From positions 20,445,772 through 20,509,771 of the forward strand of contig NC_062987.1 of NCBI RefSeq assembly GCF_023078275.1: 64,000 bases of DNA, written 5' to 3'. A program made the position numbers and the translations under genes. The DNA comes from Leguminivora glycinivorella. Its lineage: Eukaryota; Arthropoda; Insecta; Lepidoptera; Tortricidae. The notes beneath the pieces were generated by a model. That model searched no databases. It saw only the letters and a list, made by a program, of their open reading frames with translations, and was not told the origin of the DNA. This document shows, one piece after another, positions 1 to 10,444 of the stretch (position 1 is its first letter; every line of letters starts with the position of its first letter).

Positions 1-3000
1 ACTAATGTGGTATTTCATTATTTACAATTCAAGTGAAAGATATTTTTGGAAAACTGGAAGCAGGTTGTATTCCTCAAAAACTTGCCATTTATTGTACAAA
101 TAAGGAGTCGACTTTGGAGATGAAGAAAATATTGATTAGTTTTGCTGTGTTCAAATGACTGGATCTTCTGTGATTATGCTGATTGTGATCAAGTCTGCAG
201 TGTGTCTTCGGAAGAGATTTCATGGTGTCCTGGGTTATGACACCGACTGAGAAGAGAATAGTTTGGAAAATTTTGAAATATTACCAGGAGGCCAGCAGGA
301 TCTAATCATCATCATTAGCTACTCAAGAACTCATCATAGAACTAGCCAAGTATGAAAAGAAAAAAAGGAAGAGAGACACTTTAACCAAGTTCCTCAGCCC
401 ATTGTCGTGTTTGTTAACAATTTGCAAAGTTTGCTGCAGCTGCAAATGTAATGAAGAAGGAATAAATTGCCCGAGGTTACAAAAGACTGTCGGGGCATGT
501 TTTACAATATTGAAGACACGGACATAGAATAGGACAATACAAGTTTTAAGCTCGTTTCAAGAAAAATTCATTATTTTGTTATATTATTATCCAATCAAAT
601 AAAAGTATTTTGAACCTACTTATGACATCATTTTGTATTTTATCATAAGGCAATTAAAACCAAAATAAAATTTTGCAGATAGTTTGAAAAAAAAAGGGAA
701 TATATTTTATCAAAATCACATCAAATTTGATGTTACATTATATTTTACAAAAAAATATCAAAACCATATCAAAATTAAGGATACATCATATTTTGCGGGA
801 AAAATTTGAAAATATGAAAACCACTTCAAAACTGCAATTATTTTTTTTGCAAAATTGTATTATGCGTTTATTATGAACATTACATGATGTGTAATGTAAA
901 TTCTATGAGTACATTGGTTACAAGTCAATGACTTCTTAGTAAAGAATGTTTATTTATTGCGACATACTTATGTGGAACATTATTATTTTTCTTTCTTATC
1001 ATCATCATCATTATCATTATTTTAAACGTGTCATGAGTTCTTCAAAATTTTATTGAGATGCAGTGTTATTATTATCAGGGTGGTAGAAGTCAAAATTTTG
1101 ACTAAAATTAATTTTATTTCTATAGTGATCTGTGTGATAAAGGGCCTTATTGGCTATCCCATCGTCAAGTTTCACTGTCATTTAGTAGTTTCATTCCTAG
1201 GATTATAAAGTGGTGTATGGTGGATGTAAATCTATAATACGGATTTTTTTTATTATCTAGATAAAGAAGTCGGTTCATTATGTGGACAACAATTTTTTTT
1301 TTTTATCTTTATTTTGTATGGAGAATGTATTGAACATTCATTGTATGGTTGGATTCTTTTAATATAACAATAAGTGGACATATAGTATCTAGTCTACCTG
1401 GGGTAGACATTAGAAAATTCAGAGCGGTGGATAAGCTATTTTTCATTTTAGTTATTACAGTTAGCAGTGATATTTATTATTTATGCGTTATCATTTTTTT
1501 ACATTATATAGGGTGGTATACTGTACGATGTCGGCAGGCATCAGTGCAAATCCTCGTTTCTAAGCATAACGATTTTATCAGACAAAGGTTAGAGTAGGGA
1601 GGGCCACTATTTTTTTTTTTTTTGCTTACTGTACTTTATTAAATTTTTGCATTTTGTGCTATCAATTAATTAAAAAAAAAACAAAAACAGGGAAATTGAA
1701 AGTAGGGTAGTGTCCTTACAGTAATTGACTCTAATTAAAATGTGAACATAAAATGTAACATTTTCTTCGTACGAACATTTTATTTTTAGTATGTGCATCA
1801 AACAATTTTCACACATTGTCAAATTTCTTGCGGTTAATAAATACTTTGTAAAAATGAAATATAGACGTATAAAATGAAACCTATCATAAATAAATTGAAA
1901 TTTTCTTTGCCTTCGAGTCAGGGTAGAGTGGAGTAAAATGGGATACGTAAATTTTTGAAGTTATTATAGAATTTTATTTTCATTTTTATTATTTATTTTG
2001 ATTACTTTTAAAAGCGTTGGCTTTCTGTAAACAATCGAATGAAAGCGTAATTGAGGAGGAATGAACGAGTGTATGTGTATTGTGTATAAGTTAGAGGTGA
2101 TGAATGCTTATAGATGTATGTTTGATAGATTGAATGGCTGGATATGACGGATGTAAGATATGAAAGTGTGTCTCGAATGTTTTATTTTATGGAATGAGTG
2201 GATTGATACAGACAGACAGCGCTGGAAAGTGGTCAAAACTAGTTTGGTCGGAATTTGCGGGGAATAAACAGCGGGGGGGCTGAGGGAAACACATTAGCCA
2301 TAAAAAGCTTATCGGTTAGGTTAAAATCCATTTGGATTCGACCCATTTCAAGGGTAGTTTTTCGTGGCTACTCACTCTACAAGGTAATAAGACCCATACT
2401 AAAACCACACACCTCATCTTGAATGGGATGTATTTGACAATCGACATATTTTAGGGCCGATATCGTCTAGTGAGAACGAGGCTCTTTTCAATATTTGTTT
2501 CCTTGTTATGTGTTCGAATTTGTGAAGTTTAGTATCATCAAAACATTTCTTCATTTGATCATGATATGGTACCAAGTTGAGGTACATGCTTATGTCATTT
2601 AAGGTTTGTTTTATAAAAAAAAAAAAAACACATCCAAACAGATCTTAAGTCAGTATATTTTATTCAAGTATGAGACATGCGCCAAAACATGTGGCTGGAG
2701 TGATTAGGTAGAGGAATTGGTTTGAGTTCCGACAATGGAGATTGAAGGCTCTGGACTTATAATGAGAGCTCTAAAGGTTTCTTCGTAATTGCGTGGGAAG
2801 TTATTGTGAACTCGTTGAAATTATTACGATAATTATTCCGGTCCAACAGTGTGGATGGAATGAATATTCGCCGCGACCGGGGAACGAGCTAGCAAGAACG
2901 GGTTAATAGGACCTATCAGATTCACAACCTGGTATCCCTGGCGATGCGTGGACTCTGAGAAAGGGGTTATCATGGTTCATTGTCGAGATTCTAATGAGCT

Positions 3001-3200
3001 GATTTCAAAACTGAGTCGCTAGCAGTTGCATAGTATTGGAATACACACTACACGATTAGAAATGGGGGGATATTTCCGACTGATCTAGAAATATTTTTCT
3101 TTTATTCTTTTATTCAGTTTTATTGCTTCTTTTGCTAAATAAGATTAGTTTTTTTTACAAACCACTTTGTATTCTGTAAAATAAATCTAATCTGGGGGCG
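1..3200. other. Left-edge region without a recognised gene
   Basis: AT-rich DNA with many mononucleotide runs. Since the first gene downstream shows only its last exon, this stretch may be intron or upstream sequence of that gene (inference). I searched it for the first three exons of the four-helix family and found none. The part from about 2200 to 3200 has less biased composition and may be old retroelement sequence, but I cannot assign it. Confidence 0.5.
306..527 (+). other. Short cysteine-rich open frame, possible exon or repeat relic
   Basis: An open frame of 73 codons without an ATG. It has a basic stretch (KKKRKR) and then a cluster of cysteines of the form C-x2-C-C-x-C-x-C-x6-C near the end. 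The sense of the frame is unusual in this AT-rich region, so it may be the relic of a gene or of a transposon-encoded cysteine-rich protein. No family was recognised and there is no convincing splice acceptor with a pyrimidine tract in front of it. Confidence 0.2.
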
Positions 3201-3205
3201 AGTTG

Positions 3206-4251
3206 TAACAGAACAAGCGTCTAAGACGAGGAAAATGACTCGTTATTACATATAAAACTTACGGTGAATCAACTTATCCTTGACCAACTTTTTGGTGCAT
3301 ATTTCTTTTGGGATTTCATTGGATATTTTAACAAATAATATCTGTGATGTTTAATCACATGTATAGTCACGTCTTCACTCATACAATTCACTATTATTTG
3401 ATGCAAAACAGGTTGGAAAAACATATTTATCAACAAACTACGTTCACGTGTACGGAATACTGACACTGACAGCTGTCGTCTGAGTAGCGTTCCAATATTA
3501 CATCTTGGTTTCAAATACATGTTAGGAAAATTGGTAAAGGTTAATTTTGAACATAATTCCTGGGAAATATATTTAGAATGCAATATTTGATGTAACTTTT
3601 AGAAAGAAATTTGATATTTTACCACGGATTTGATATACAAAACTGGATTAAAACCTTTGATAAAGTAATATTTGTATATTTATATTTACCATAATATAAA
3701 ATGTTTCCTTACGTACTAGAAATCAATAAAAGATATCTCCACCTTGCTCTAGAACACGTGCAATCATGCAGGTGTTACTGTTGAGAAGCAAAAACGTACG
3801 TGCTGAGATGTCTTGGACATTAATGCCTAAGGCGTACGACTTAGTAAACAAAACAGTTACGACCTTTTTCTTATAAGTGTAATTTAGCGGCTATCCATTG
3901 TTATTTGTCGCCAGTAGCTCTTTTGTCGCTCTTTTGTAGCCCTTTTGTAGCCCTTTTGTAGCTCTTTTGTCGCTCTTTTGTAGCCCTTTTGTCGCTCTTT
4001 TGTCGCTCTTTTGTAGCCCTTTTGTAGCCCTTTTGTCGCTCTTTTGTAGCTCTTTTGTCGCTCTTTTGTAGCCAGTCGCTCTTTTGTAGCCTTTTTGTCG
4101 CTCTTTTGTAGCCCTTTTGTAGCCCTTTTGTCGCTCTTTTGTAGCTCTTTTGTCGCTCATTTTTATCTATAAAAGGGTCGGAGCGAGCCGACGCGCGTCA
4201 TTCTTACAATATCCACAAGACTAACAGTGTCTCTGGCTTTCGTGTGTTATA
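3206..4251 (+). mobile_element. Possible solo or truncated LTR
   Basis: The stretch starts with TGTAACAG after a G-rich tract, contains a minisatellite, a TATA box and an initiator, and is followed by TGGTGAGTG, which could act as a primer-binding site or as a splice donor. These are the parts of an LTR in the right order. There is no second copy of the sequence in the window, so paired LTRs cannot be shown and a cellular promoter is equally possible. Confidence 0.25.
3905..4160 (+). repeat. 11-bp minisatellite
   Basis: About 23 units of an 11-bp motif, mostly CTTTTGTAGCC or CTTTTGTCGCT, with the two variants interspersed and one short broken unit near 4070. Since 11 is not a multiple of three, the array is open in several frames and yields a spurious lysine-arginine repeat protein on the - strand. 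Confidence 0.95.
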
Positions 4252-4260
4252 CTGGTGAGT
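4168..4260 (+). promoter_or_regulatory. TATA box, initiator and splice-donor-like site
   Basis: TATAAAAG at 4168-4175 is followed by the initiator-like TCATTC at 4198-4203, about 32 bases downstream, the usual spacing for a RNA polymerase II core promoter. The text then runs without long homopolymers to CTG|GTGAGT at 4255, a good 5' splice site. Together this looks like a promoter with a short first exon (4200-4254) or an LTR R-U5 region. The 11-bp array ends only about 10 bases upstream of the TATA box. Confidence 0.4.
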
Positions 4261-6390
4261 GAAGTTGTTCTGCTATCGTTTCTCTGTTTGTTTTTACTTG
4301 GAAATTATTCTAAGTGATTGTAAACTTTGAAATTGTGTCTCTGTTTGATTGTGCGGGGACAATATCGTCGTACAGTTGAACCTAGACCTGTGGTGGAATT
4401 GCTTTACTGTCAGTTGTGGGGTTATTTTAGTGTTCTATTTATAGTGTAGTGTTACATTTAAATTGATGTGTATAGTGAAGTTTTCTGTGCTTTGTTTCAT
4501 GAGTGCCGTTAAGCAATACAAAGACTGGGTCGATGTATGGCTGGTGCTTGGAGATAAGTCTGTGTTTGGTTTTGTAGGGAATAATTCTTGCAAAACTAAG
4601 CTTAGATTATAGCACGTAAAGGAAACTTCACTCGTTTGTTTAGTTGGTCAGTAAAATTGAATTTAGTAATTTTCTATGGGGTTATTTTGTGAAAGTTATA
4701 AGCCAGATCATTGTTTGTGACAGACTGTTGTCCGGCTAGGCGCTTCTTCCCTTACGGTGTCAAATAAGAGGCGTTTAGGAGTCTTTTTGTTCCAAGTGGA
4801 GGGCTTGGGCGCTTTTATTTACTTACAAAAGCGTATTTTCTCACCGGTCTCAAAGAGTCCAACTGTTAGATGGAAGTGAGGACTTTCACGATTGACGAAA
4901 GGCATTAGGAGTAATCCTTGCTCACTGAAGTCGGCAGTATTTGAGGCTGGGGTCCTATATATATTTATATTTATTTACTCGGTGCTCTAGTCCATGCTGG
5001 CGTTGGTCGCTGGGGATTTCGGTTGTGATCGATCCACATCTAAGTAAAGTTGATCGCAGCTGGCTCTCTCATGTGGCTGGTACTGGTGTGTCCTGGAATA
5101 CTGGATATATACACGGATAGGGCGATCTACTCTCTGCTACCCTAGCCCGCGGGCAAGAGCAGAGGGGGGGATAAGAACACAAGCCTATAGGTTGCCTATC
5201 TCAGCTTCGCTGGCTGAACTGTACAGCTTATGGTAGGGATACACTTGTGCATATTCTGAACATTAGATCTATGGTAAGTGATGGTCTGTGTTTCAGATAT
5301 GCTAGAATAGGGAAAACGATAGGAATAGGGTAGAGTCACACACTATTTCTATAAAAGTAGAGTTCTTTTATGATTGGTCTTGGAATATAATTGGTCAACG
5401 TGTATTGTGGAGAGATAATTTAACTACTACTATTTATATGGTTTAAATGGACTTTAAATGTGGTGTTTACTATCTTAAAATATGTGGTAAAACTGGTAAT
5501 TTATAAAATCTCTTATTACTTAATTTATTTGAGTGAAATTAATAATTGTGGTAGCAATTTCTGATTTTTCGGTGTGGCTGCGGGACACTTAGTGTTGCTA
5601 ACTGGTTTTTCAAGGTAAATTCTATCAAGTTGGTTAGAGAAACAAACTATTCTTTGGAATAAAAAGCATAGGTTTGTTATAGGGCCCAGTGGCATGCGAG
5701 CGCCGTCCACTGATGAAAAGTCTAAAGCTTAGAAAAGTTTGACTTACTTATTTTTTTTACAAAAGTTAGCAACTGCTCGGTGTTTCGATAAAACATTAGA
5801 AAGATCGAGAAGTTATGGTCTATTAGCAGTATTGGGGAACGGGGGGTTTAGCTAGGGAAAAGAAACAAAATAAAAAAGGGGTTAGTTTGTAGATAGATAG
5901 CCCTTCAGGCTTACTCGCTTAGGATGCCCGATAATGTGGTTTGATTGGGCCTAAGGATTCCAGACGGTATCGCAAGTTCTCACCCCAAACCGGAATCGAA
6001 AATAGAGCGTAGCCGATGTTTTCTAAAATATTTTTTAATATTTATTTCATGTATGTTTCACTCACTAACTTTTATTCTAAAATTCCTTCATCACGTCATT
6101 AATTTTCTCTCTCATAACTTTCTAGGCCTAAATCTGATAAAATACTCTTCTATAACACTATATTATTATGCTACAATAACCTTTATTCTTCTTTAAAATA
6201 TAAATAAATAAAATTTTAAATATTAGTCAAAAATACAGCTGATACTCATTAAAGGATCTAGGTTATCGCGGTTCACATCGAAGGGTTCTACTTATTCACG
6301 CTAGACGATCACAAGGCCAAAATTACGGGGTATATTTAAAGGGGGGTTAACTATACTGTTGATTAGTCAAGTAAGTAAATAAGTAAGGTG
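4261..6390. other. Unassigned sequence downstream of the promoter-like site
   Basis: No coding potential that I can support. The composition is more balanced than the flanks between 4500 and 6000, in keeping with the leader or internal part of an old retroelement or the first intron of an unknown transcript. A purine-rich stretch lies at 5850-5885. Confidence 0.4.
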
Positions 6391-6407
6391 AGCGGAGGTT
6401 TAGTTAC

Positions 6408-6565
6408 AGGTGGTGAAATTCTTAACCCGTCACCACACAGGCAGGCGGGTTTTTTTTTCAACCCCTTATTTGCCAAGAGTGGCACTGAAGCTTTAGTAGT
6501 TTCATGTGCTCTGCCTACCCCTTAATGGGATACAGGCGTGATTGTATGTATGTATGTATGTATAT
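6408..6565 (+). repeat. SINE-like repeat, ATGT tail
   Basis: Member of a dispersed family whose end reads from a conserved CCCTTATTTGCCAAGAG block through TGCCTACCCCTT to GGGATACAGGCGTG, closing in ATGT tandem repeats. Other copies in the window lie at 9213-9325, 32150-32255, 32370-32600 and 46703-46910. Confidence 0.7.
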
Positions 6566-6784
6566 TTGCTAGTCGCTTTTCGGTGAAGAAGGAAAACATC
6601 GTGAGGAAACCGGACTAATTCCTATAAGGCCTAGTTCTAGTTACCCTTCGGGTTGGAAGGTCAGATGGCAGTCGCTTTCGTAAAACTAGTGCCTACGCCA
6701 AATCTTGGGATTAGTTAAAGCGTACCCCAGGCTCCCATGAGCCGTGGCAAATGCCGGGATAACGCAAGGAGGATGATGAGTGGG

Positions 6785-7427
6785 CCAGGCCCCGTAGGCG
6801 AATGGCATTTTTGCGATGCCAAATGCCACAGAATGCAGTCTGGCTCTGTCACGCCAATATGCAAGAGCGATAGAGATAGGTTGCATTTCTGGGCTTTTTT
6901 TTTTTCAAAGTTGTCCACCCCACTTTTTCTTGGATTTGGAAATTTTTATGTGGTTTCCACTCAGAATCGCGAGCTCTTTCAATTCTAATAGGAGAAAAAA
7001 AGTGTCCCAAGGTTTTTTTCCCATTCCGTTACCATTTTTTCATACATTATGTATGGCGCCGGAATGGAAGGTCCGGAAACATGTATGGAAATCTTGGAAC
7101 ATTTTTTTCTCCTATCACGATCGAAAGAGCTCGCGATTCTGAGTATTAATCGCGTAAATTAAAAACGCGCGAAAACTTACGTTTAAAATGTTAGTACTTA
7201 AACCTATTTATGATTACTTATAATAATTACAATATATATTCACTGCTGGAAACATGACAGCAGTGTCGCATATACGGACAGTCCAATCTATCCGCTAACA
7301 TACACAGAGGGTTGGGGCTGGTAAAAAATACATATGTTACAAAAAAAGTGGGGTGGACAACTTTGAAAAAAATGGCCCTTCTTCGGCGTTCGGCGTCGCA
7401 GAAATGCCATTCGGCTACGGGGCCTGG
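6785..7427. mobile_element. Non-autonomous element with inverted ends CCAGGCCCCGTAG
   Basis: The ends are inverted copies (CCAGGCCCCGTAG at 6785, CTACGGGGCCTGG at 7427) extending through a conserved ATGGCATTT block. Nested inside are a second inverted pair (CAAAGTTGTCCACCCCA and its complement) and a third around AGAGCTCGCGATTCTG, so nearly the whole 640 bp can fold on itself. A partial relative without the outer ends lies at 41870-42110. Confidence 0.75.
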
Positions 7428-7558
7428 GGGGTTACCATGACGTGCTAAAGCCGTTCAGTTTAGGCTGAGAGAGAGGGACGGAGCTATGTAACTGCTATAG
7501 CTGTGTCCCTTTCTCTCAACCTAAACTGAACGTCTTTAGTACGTCATGGTAACCCCCC
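7426..7558. mobile_element. Foldback MITE, GGGGGGTTACCATGACGT ends
   Basis: A hairpin element of about 133 bp whose two halves are inverted copies. It abuts the preceding element. A second copy in the opposite orientation lies at 21570-21702, in intron 2 of copy C. Confidence 0.85.
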
Positions 7559-7856
7559 TGGCCTTACATTAGGGAATGCAAACCGGTTAACCGAGACTTT
7601 CTGGCCTCGGAGCGCTCGGAGCGTTCGGTTCGGTGGGTTGTGCACCCTAATACTGCGTCCACTCAGGACGCTTGTAAGAGCTTCAATAGTTTGACATGCA
7701 CGTCGTACGCCCCGCTTCTCTAAACGCCCAATATGAGCTAGCACTCAGGCCTTACAGGTATCACAAAGATTCACAAAGTGACAAGAAACGTGACAATCCT
7801 CTCTGTCGGAGAACACCCGGGTAGCTCTAATAAATTTGTCCTTTTCTTATAAATAT

Positions 7857-8163
7857 TACGTCGGTGGCAAACAAGCATACGGCCCGCCTGATGTAAAGCG
7901 GTCACCGTAACCTATGGACGTCTGCAACTCAAACAGTGTCACATGCGCGTTGCCACCCCATTAGAAACTTGTACATTCCCTTTTGCTGTGTTAATAAGTA
8001 CACAGCAAAAAGGAGTGTACAAGTTCTAAGAAGGGTTCGGGTTGCCGACGACTCAAAGGACAATAGACGGAACAGGTTAGTTCCGTAAGTCCTCCCGTCA
8101 TCAGCACACCGCACCCTCGTTGAGCTCTGGCAGCCTTACTCACCGGCAGGAACACAACACTAT
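7857..8163 (+). repeat. Dispersed repeat of the CCGCCTGATG family
   Basis: The repeat is recognised by the block GGTCCGCCTGATGGAAAGCG and by CACATGCGCGTTGCC further on. Related copies lie at 13370-13612 (reverse), 15151-15385 and 41428-41542 (reverse). This family is common in Lepidoptera; its class is not clear to me. Confidence 0.75.
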
Positions 8164-8224
8164 GAGTCCTTTATTTTCCTGTACTCATTTATTCAGAATC
8201 TTAAGTTTTAAACTTTGTTTACAG

Positions 8225-8997
8225 CGTACCAGACCTACATCATTTTGTTAGTTCGCAGTATGATGGTAGATTTAAAACACGAAGCAGAGAGATTTGAATA
8301 CTTCTACCAAAACTATCCAGTCTATTTTAAACACGATATTGAAGCTGGTGATTATCCTCTAGAAACATATGAAAAATATGATCCAAGTTCTAGAAAGAGT
8401 TCAGAAATCGTGCCACCTGTAAAAACTCTACCTAAGACAACAACGAAAGAAGTAGAAGACGCTAAAGAATCAAACACAAAAGAGGTTATAACTATAATTG
8501 AACCGAAGAAAACTAGTAATTCTGAAGAACAAAAACCAAGTGAAGATAAAGTTGCTAATGAGCTAAAATTAAGTAAAACAGTTGATGATATTCAACCAGC
8601 AACTAGTACAGCAATGAAAGAAGATAAATCAAAGACAGAAGCAGTGGTAGAAGCAGCTGAAAAACCAAAGGCATTAAGATATCCTTATAAATTTATTGCC
8701 ATCAAAGTGCCTAAAGAAGAATCGATTAAGGAAGAAAATGAAAATGAACAAAAAGAGACAGAGAAAGTCGATGTTAAAGAGAAATTGAAAGTAGTAGTTA
8801 CAGGGGAAGAAACAAAAGAAGTAGTAATATCGGAAAAAGATAAAGACGCAGAAAAAGAGAAAGAAACAAAAGAGGTAGCTAAAGGAGAAGAGACGGAAGA
8901 ATCGGATAAAAAAGTGAAGAAACAGAAACGGTCGATATTTGGAAGGAAGAAGCGTAAAGACGATGAAATTAAGAAGAGTTCTGAAAAGAAGAATTAG
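8225..8997 (+). CDS. Four-helix membrane protein, copy A (terminal exon only)
   Basis: This is the last exon of a gene whose earlier exons are not seen in the window. It starts after the acceptor TTTACAG with two bases completing a split codon, exactly as in the last exons of the two paralogues downstream. The first residues (YQTYIILLVRSMMVDLK) match their YMLLLLRSAMLEIK and YQIMLVRSAMVEIK, which form the end of the fourth membrane helix. About 235 residues follow, very rich in lysine and glutamate and predicted disordered, closing with the basic motif KRSIFGRKK that is also present in copy B. The stop codon is TAG at 8995. The tail is longer than in either paralogue. Upstream exons must be more than 8 kb away or lost. 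Function is unknown. Confidence 0.75.
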
Positions 8998-9212
8998 GAT
9001 ATAAATTAAAGAGCGAATTGTACTGAAAGTGTGAATAATTAGATGTAATATAATTAATTTAAATAAGAACGGTTAGTGAGATTAGATAGCAGAAGACTAT
9101 ATTGACAATAAACTATTTATTCATATTTTACTGCTTGTTTGCTTTCCGTTATTTCATTGAAGCTAATCAGATGTTTTATTTGACTGAATTTTTTGAAAAC
9201 TAATATCAATCA

Positions 9213-9325
9213 TACATCATCATACAATCACGCCTGTATCCCATAAAGGGGTAGGCAGAGCACATGAAATCACTAAAGCTTCAGCGCCACTCTTGGCAAA
9301 CAAGGGGTTAAAAGAAAACAAAACC
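9213..9325 (-). repeat. SINE-like repeat copy
   Basis: Reverse copy of the GGGATACAGGCGTG repeat family described at 6408-6565. Confidence 0.7.
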
Positions 9326-9515
9326 TAATAGAATTTTGCAAACTTTCTCTAAAATCTTTAGAAAAAACGCGTACTGTCAAATGAAAATTTTGGAGTTTTC
9401 ATTATTGGTTACTTCACTGAGATGAGTTAGGGTAGGTATATAAATATATTCATTTACTGTGCTAACCTTAATACGCACGTTTTTCAAAGTTATCCTGCCT
9501 AGTAAATCCTTATTT

Positions 9516-9609
9516 ATATCTCGACTTATCCAGTTCTTCACGGCAACCATCGTATTTTATCCTTATAAAATACGATGGTTGCCGTGAAGAACTGGATAAG
9601 TCGAGATAT
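9516..9609. repeat. Near-perfect 45-bp palindrome with 4-nt loop
   Basis: The arms at 9516-9560 and 9565-9609 are exact reverse complements by eye, separated only by CCTT. The arm end AACTGGATAAGTCGAG also occurs, slightly changed, as a single non-palindromic copy at 16228-16252. Confidence 0.9.
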
Positions 9610-9981
9610 TTATTTACTGAAATTTGAAAGAACTTTTCTTATTATTATTATGAATAGGCTCACTGTTGACCTTAGACTAGACGAAGGCAAAGACGTGGCC
9701 TACGATGGAGTGAGCTCGCCCAGATGCCTGTTCACCCTTGATGCTTGTTCACATAACATACAGACAGATTTGTCAAGTTTTTCACGTCTTGCACCGAAAT
9801 GGCACTGGATCTTTAATTCTGGGCTTTCTATAGAGAATAAATTGACGAATGCACGAAAGCAGCGATGCTTTTTTTGACCCCACTTAACGACAAGCATAAT
9901 CCCGCCCTGCCGGAGCCTCGGAGAGGCTCAGGAATCCACTTACTACGAAAATCTTGAAAGTGCGAAACCTATTTAATTGCT

Positions 9982-10110
9982 CATATTTAAAGTCACACAC
10001 AGGTCGAACGCGATTAATTAACATTATTTTTACCTTTTTTCCCAACGTTTCGGCCAGGTTGCACTGGCCGTGGTCGCGGAAGACTCAACCTGTGTGTGAC
10101 TTTAAATATG
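9982..10110. repeat. Inverted-repeat element with CATATTTAAAGTCACACA ends
   Basis: Outer 22-bp inverted repeats enclose the block CCCAACGTTTCGGCCAGG, which I know as a dispersed lepidopteran repeat. It lies between the last exon of copy A and the first exon of copy B. Confidence 0.7.
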
Positions 10111-10377
10111 TGTACAAAGCGCGAGAACTTAGTGTTCTATTTAATTGCTGTTCTTAAACCTATTTAATTGTTCTAAACCTATTTAAAGCCTGGACAAAAA
10201 TACGCGCCATGTTGCGGAATTTCATTATAACTATTTTCTTCACACTAAACTGTACTGTCATCACATAGTGATAACAGCGCCCTCTTGACAATAGTCATCT
10301 GGTCAGGCTTTACCTGATTGCTGCACCTAGTGCCATTGCCATATTTCAACCAAACTTCATTGGCCTTTTCATTGCTT

Positions 10378-10390
10378 ACATCCTAATTAA
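10378..10390 (+). promoter_or_regulatory. Conserved upstream 13-mer of copy B
   Basis: ACATCCTAATTAA lies 54 bases before the start codon. The same 13 bases lie 57 bases before the start codon of copy C (19760-19772), while most of the DNA around them has diverged. It could be a retained promoter or leader element of the duplicated gene. Confidence 0.4.
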
Positions 10391-10444
10391 ATCCTTAATT
10401 ACTGTATTTTCGCGTTCTGTCTGTCGCGTGGTGGACGTGTCACC

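Noticed and set aside
3891..4160. Lysine/arginine-rich 89-residue repeat protein on the - strand
   Set aside because: It is only the translation of the 11-bp minisatellite; no start context, splice sites or non-repeat part.
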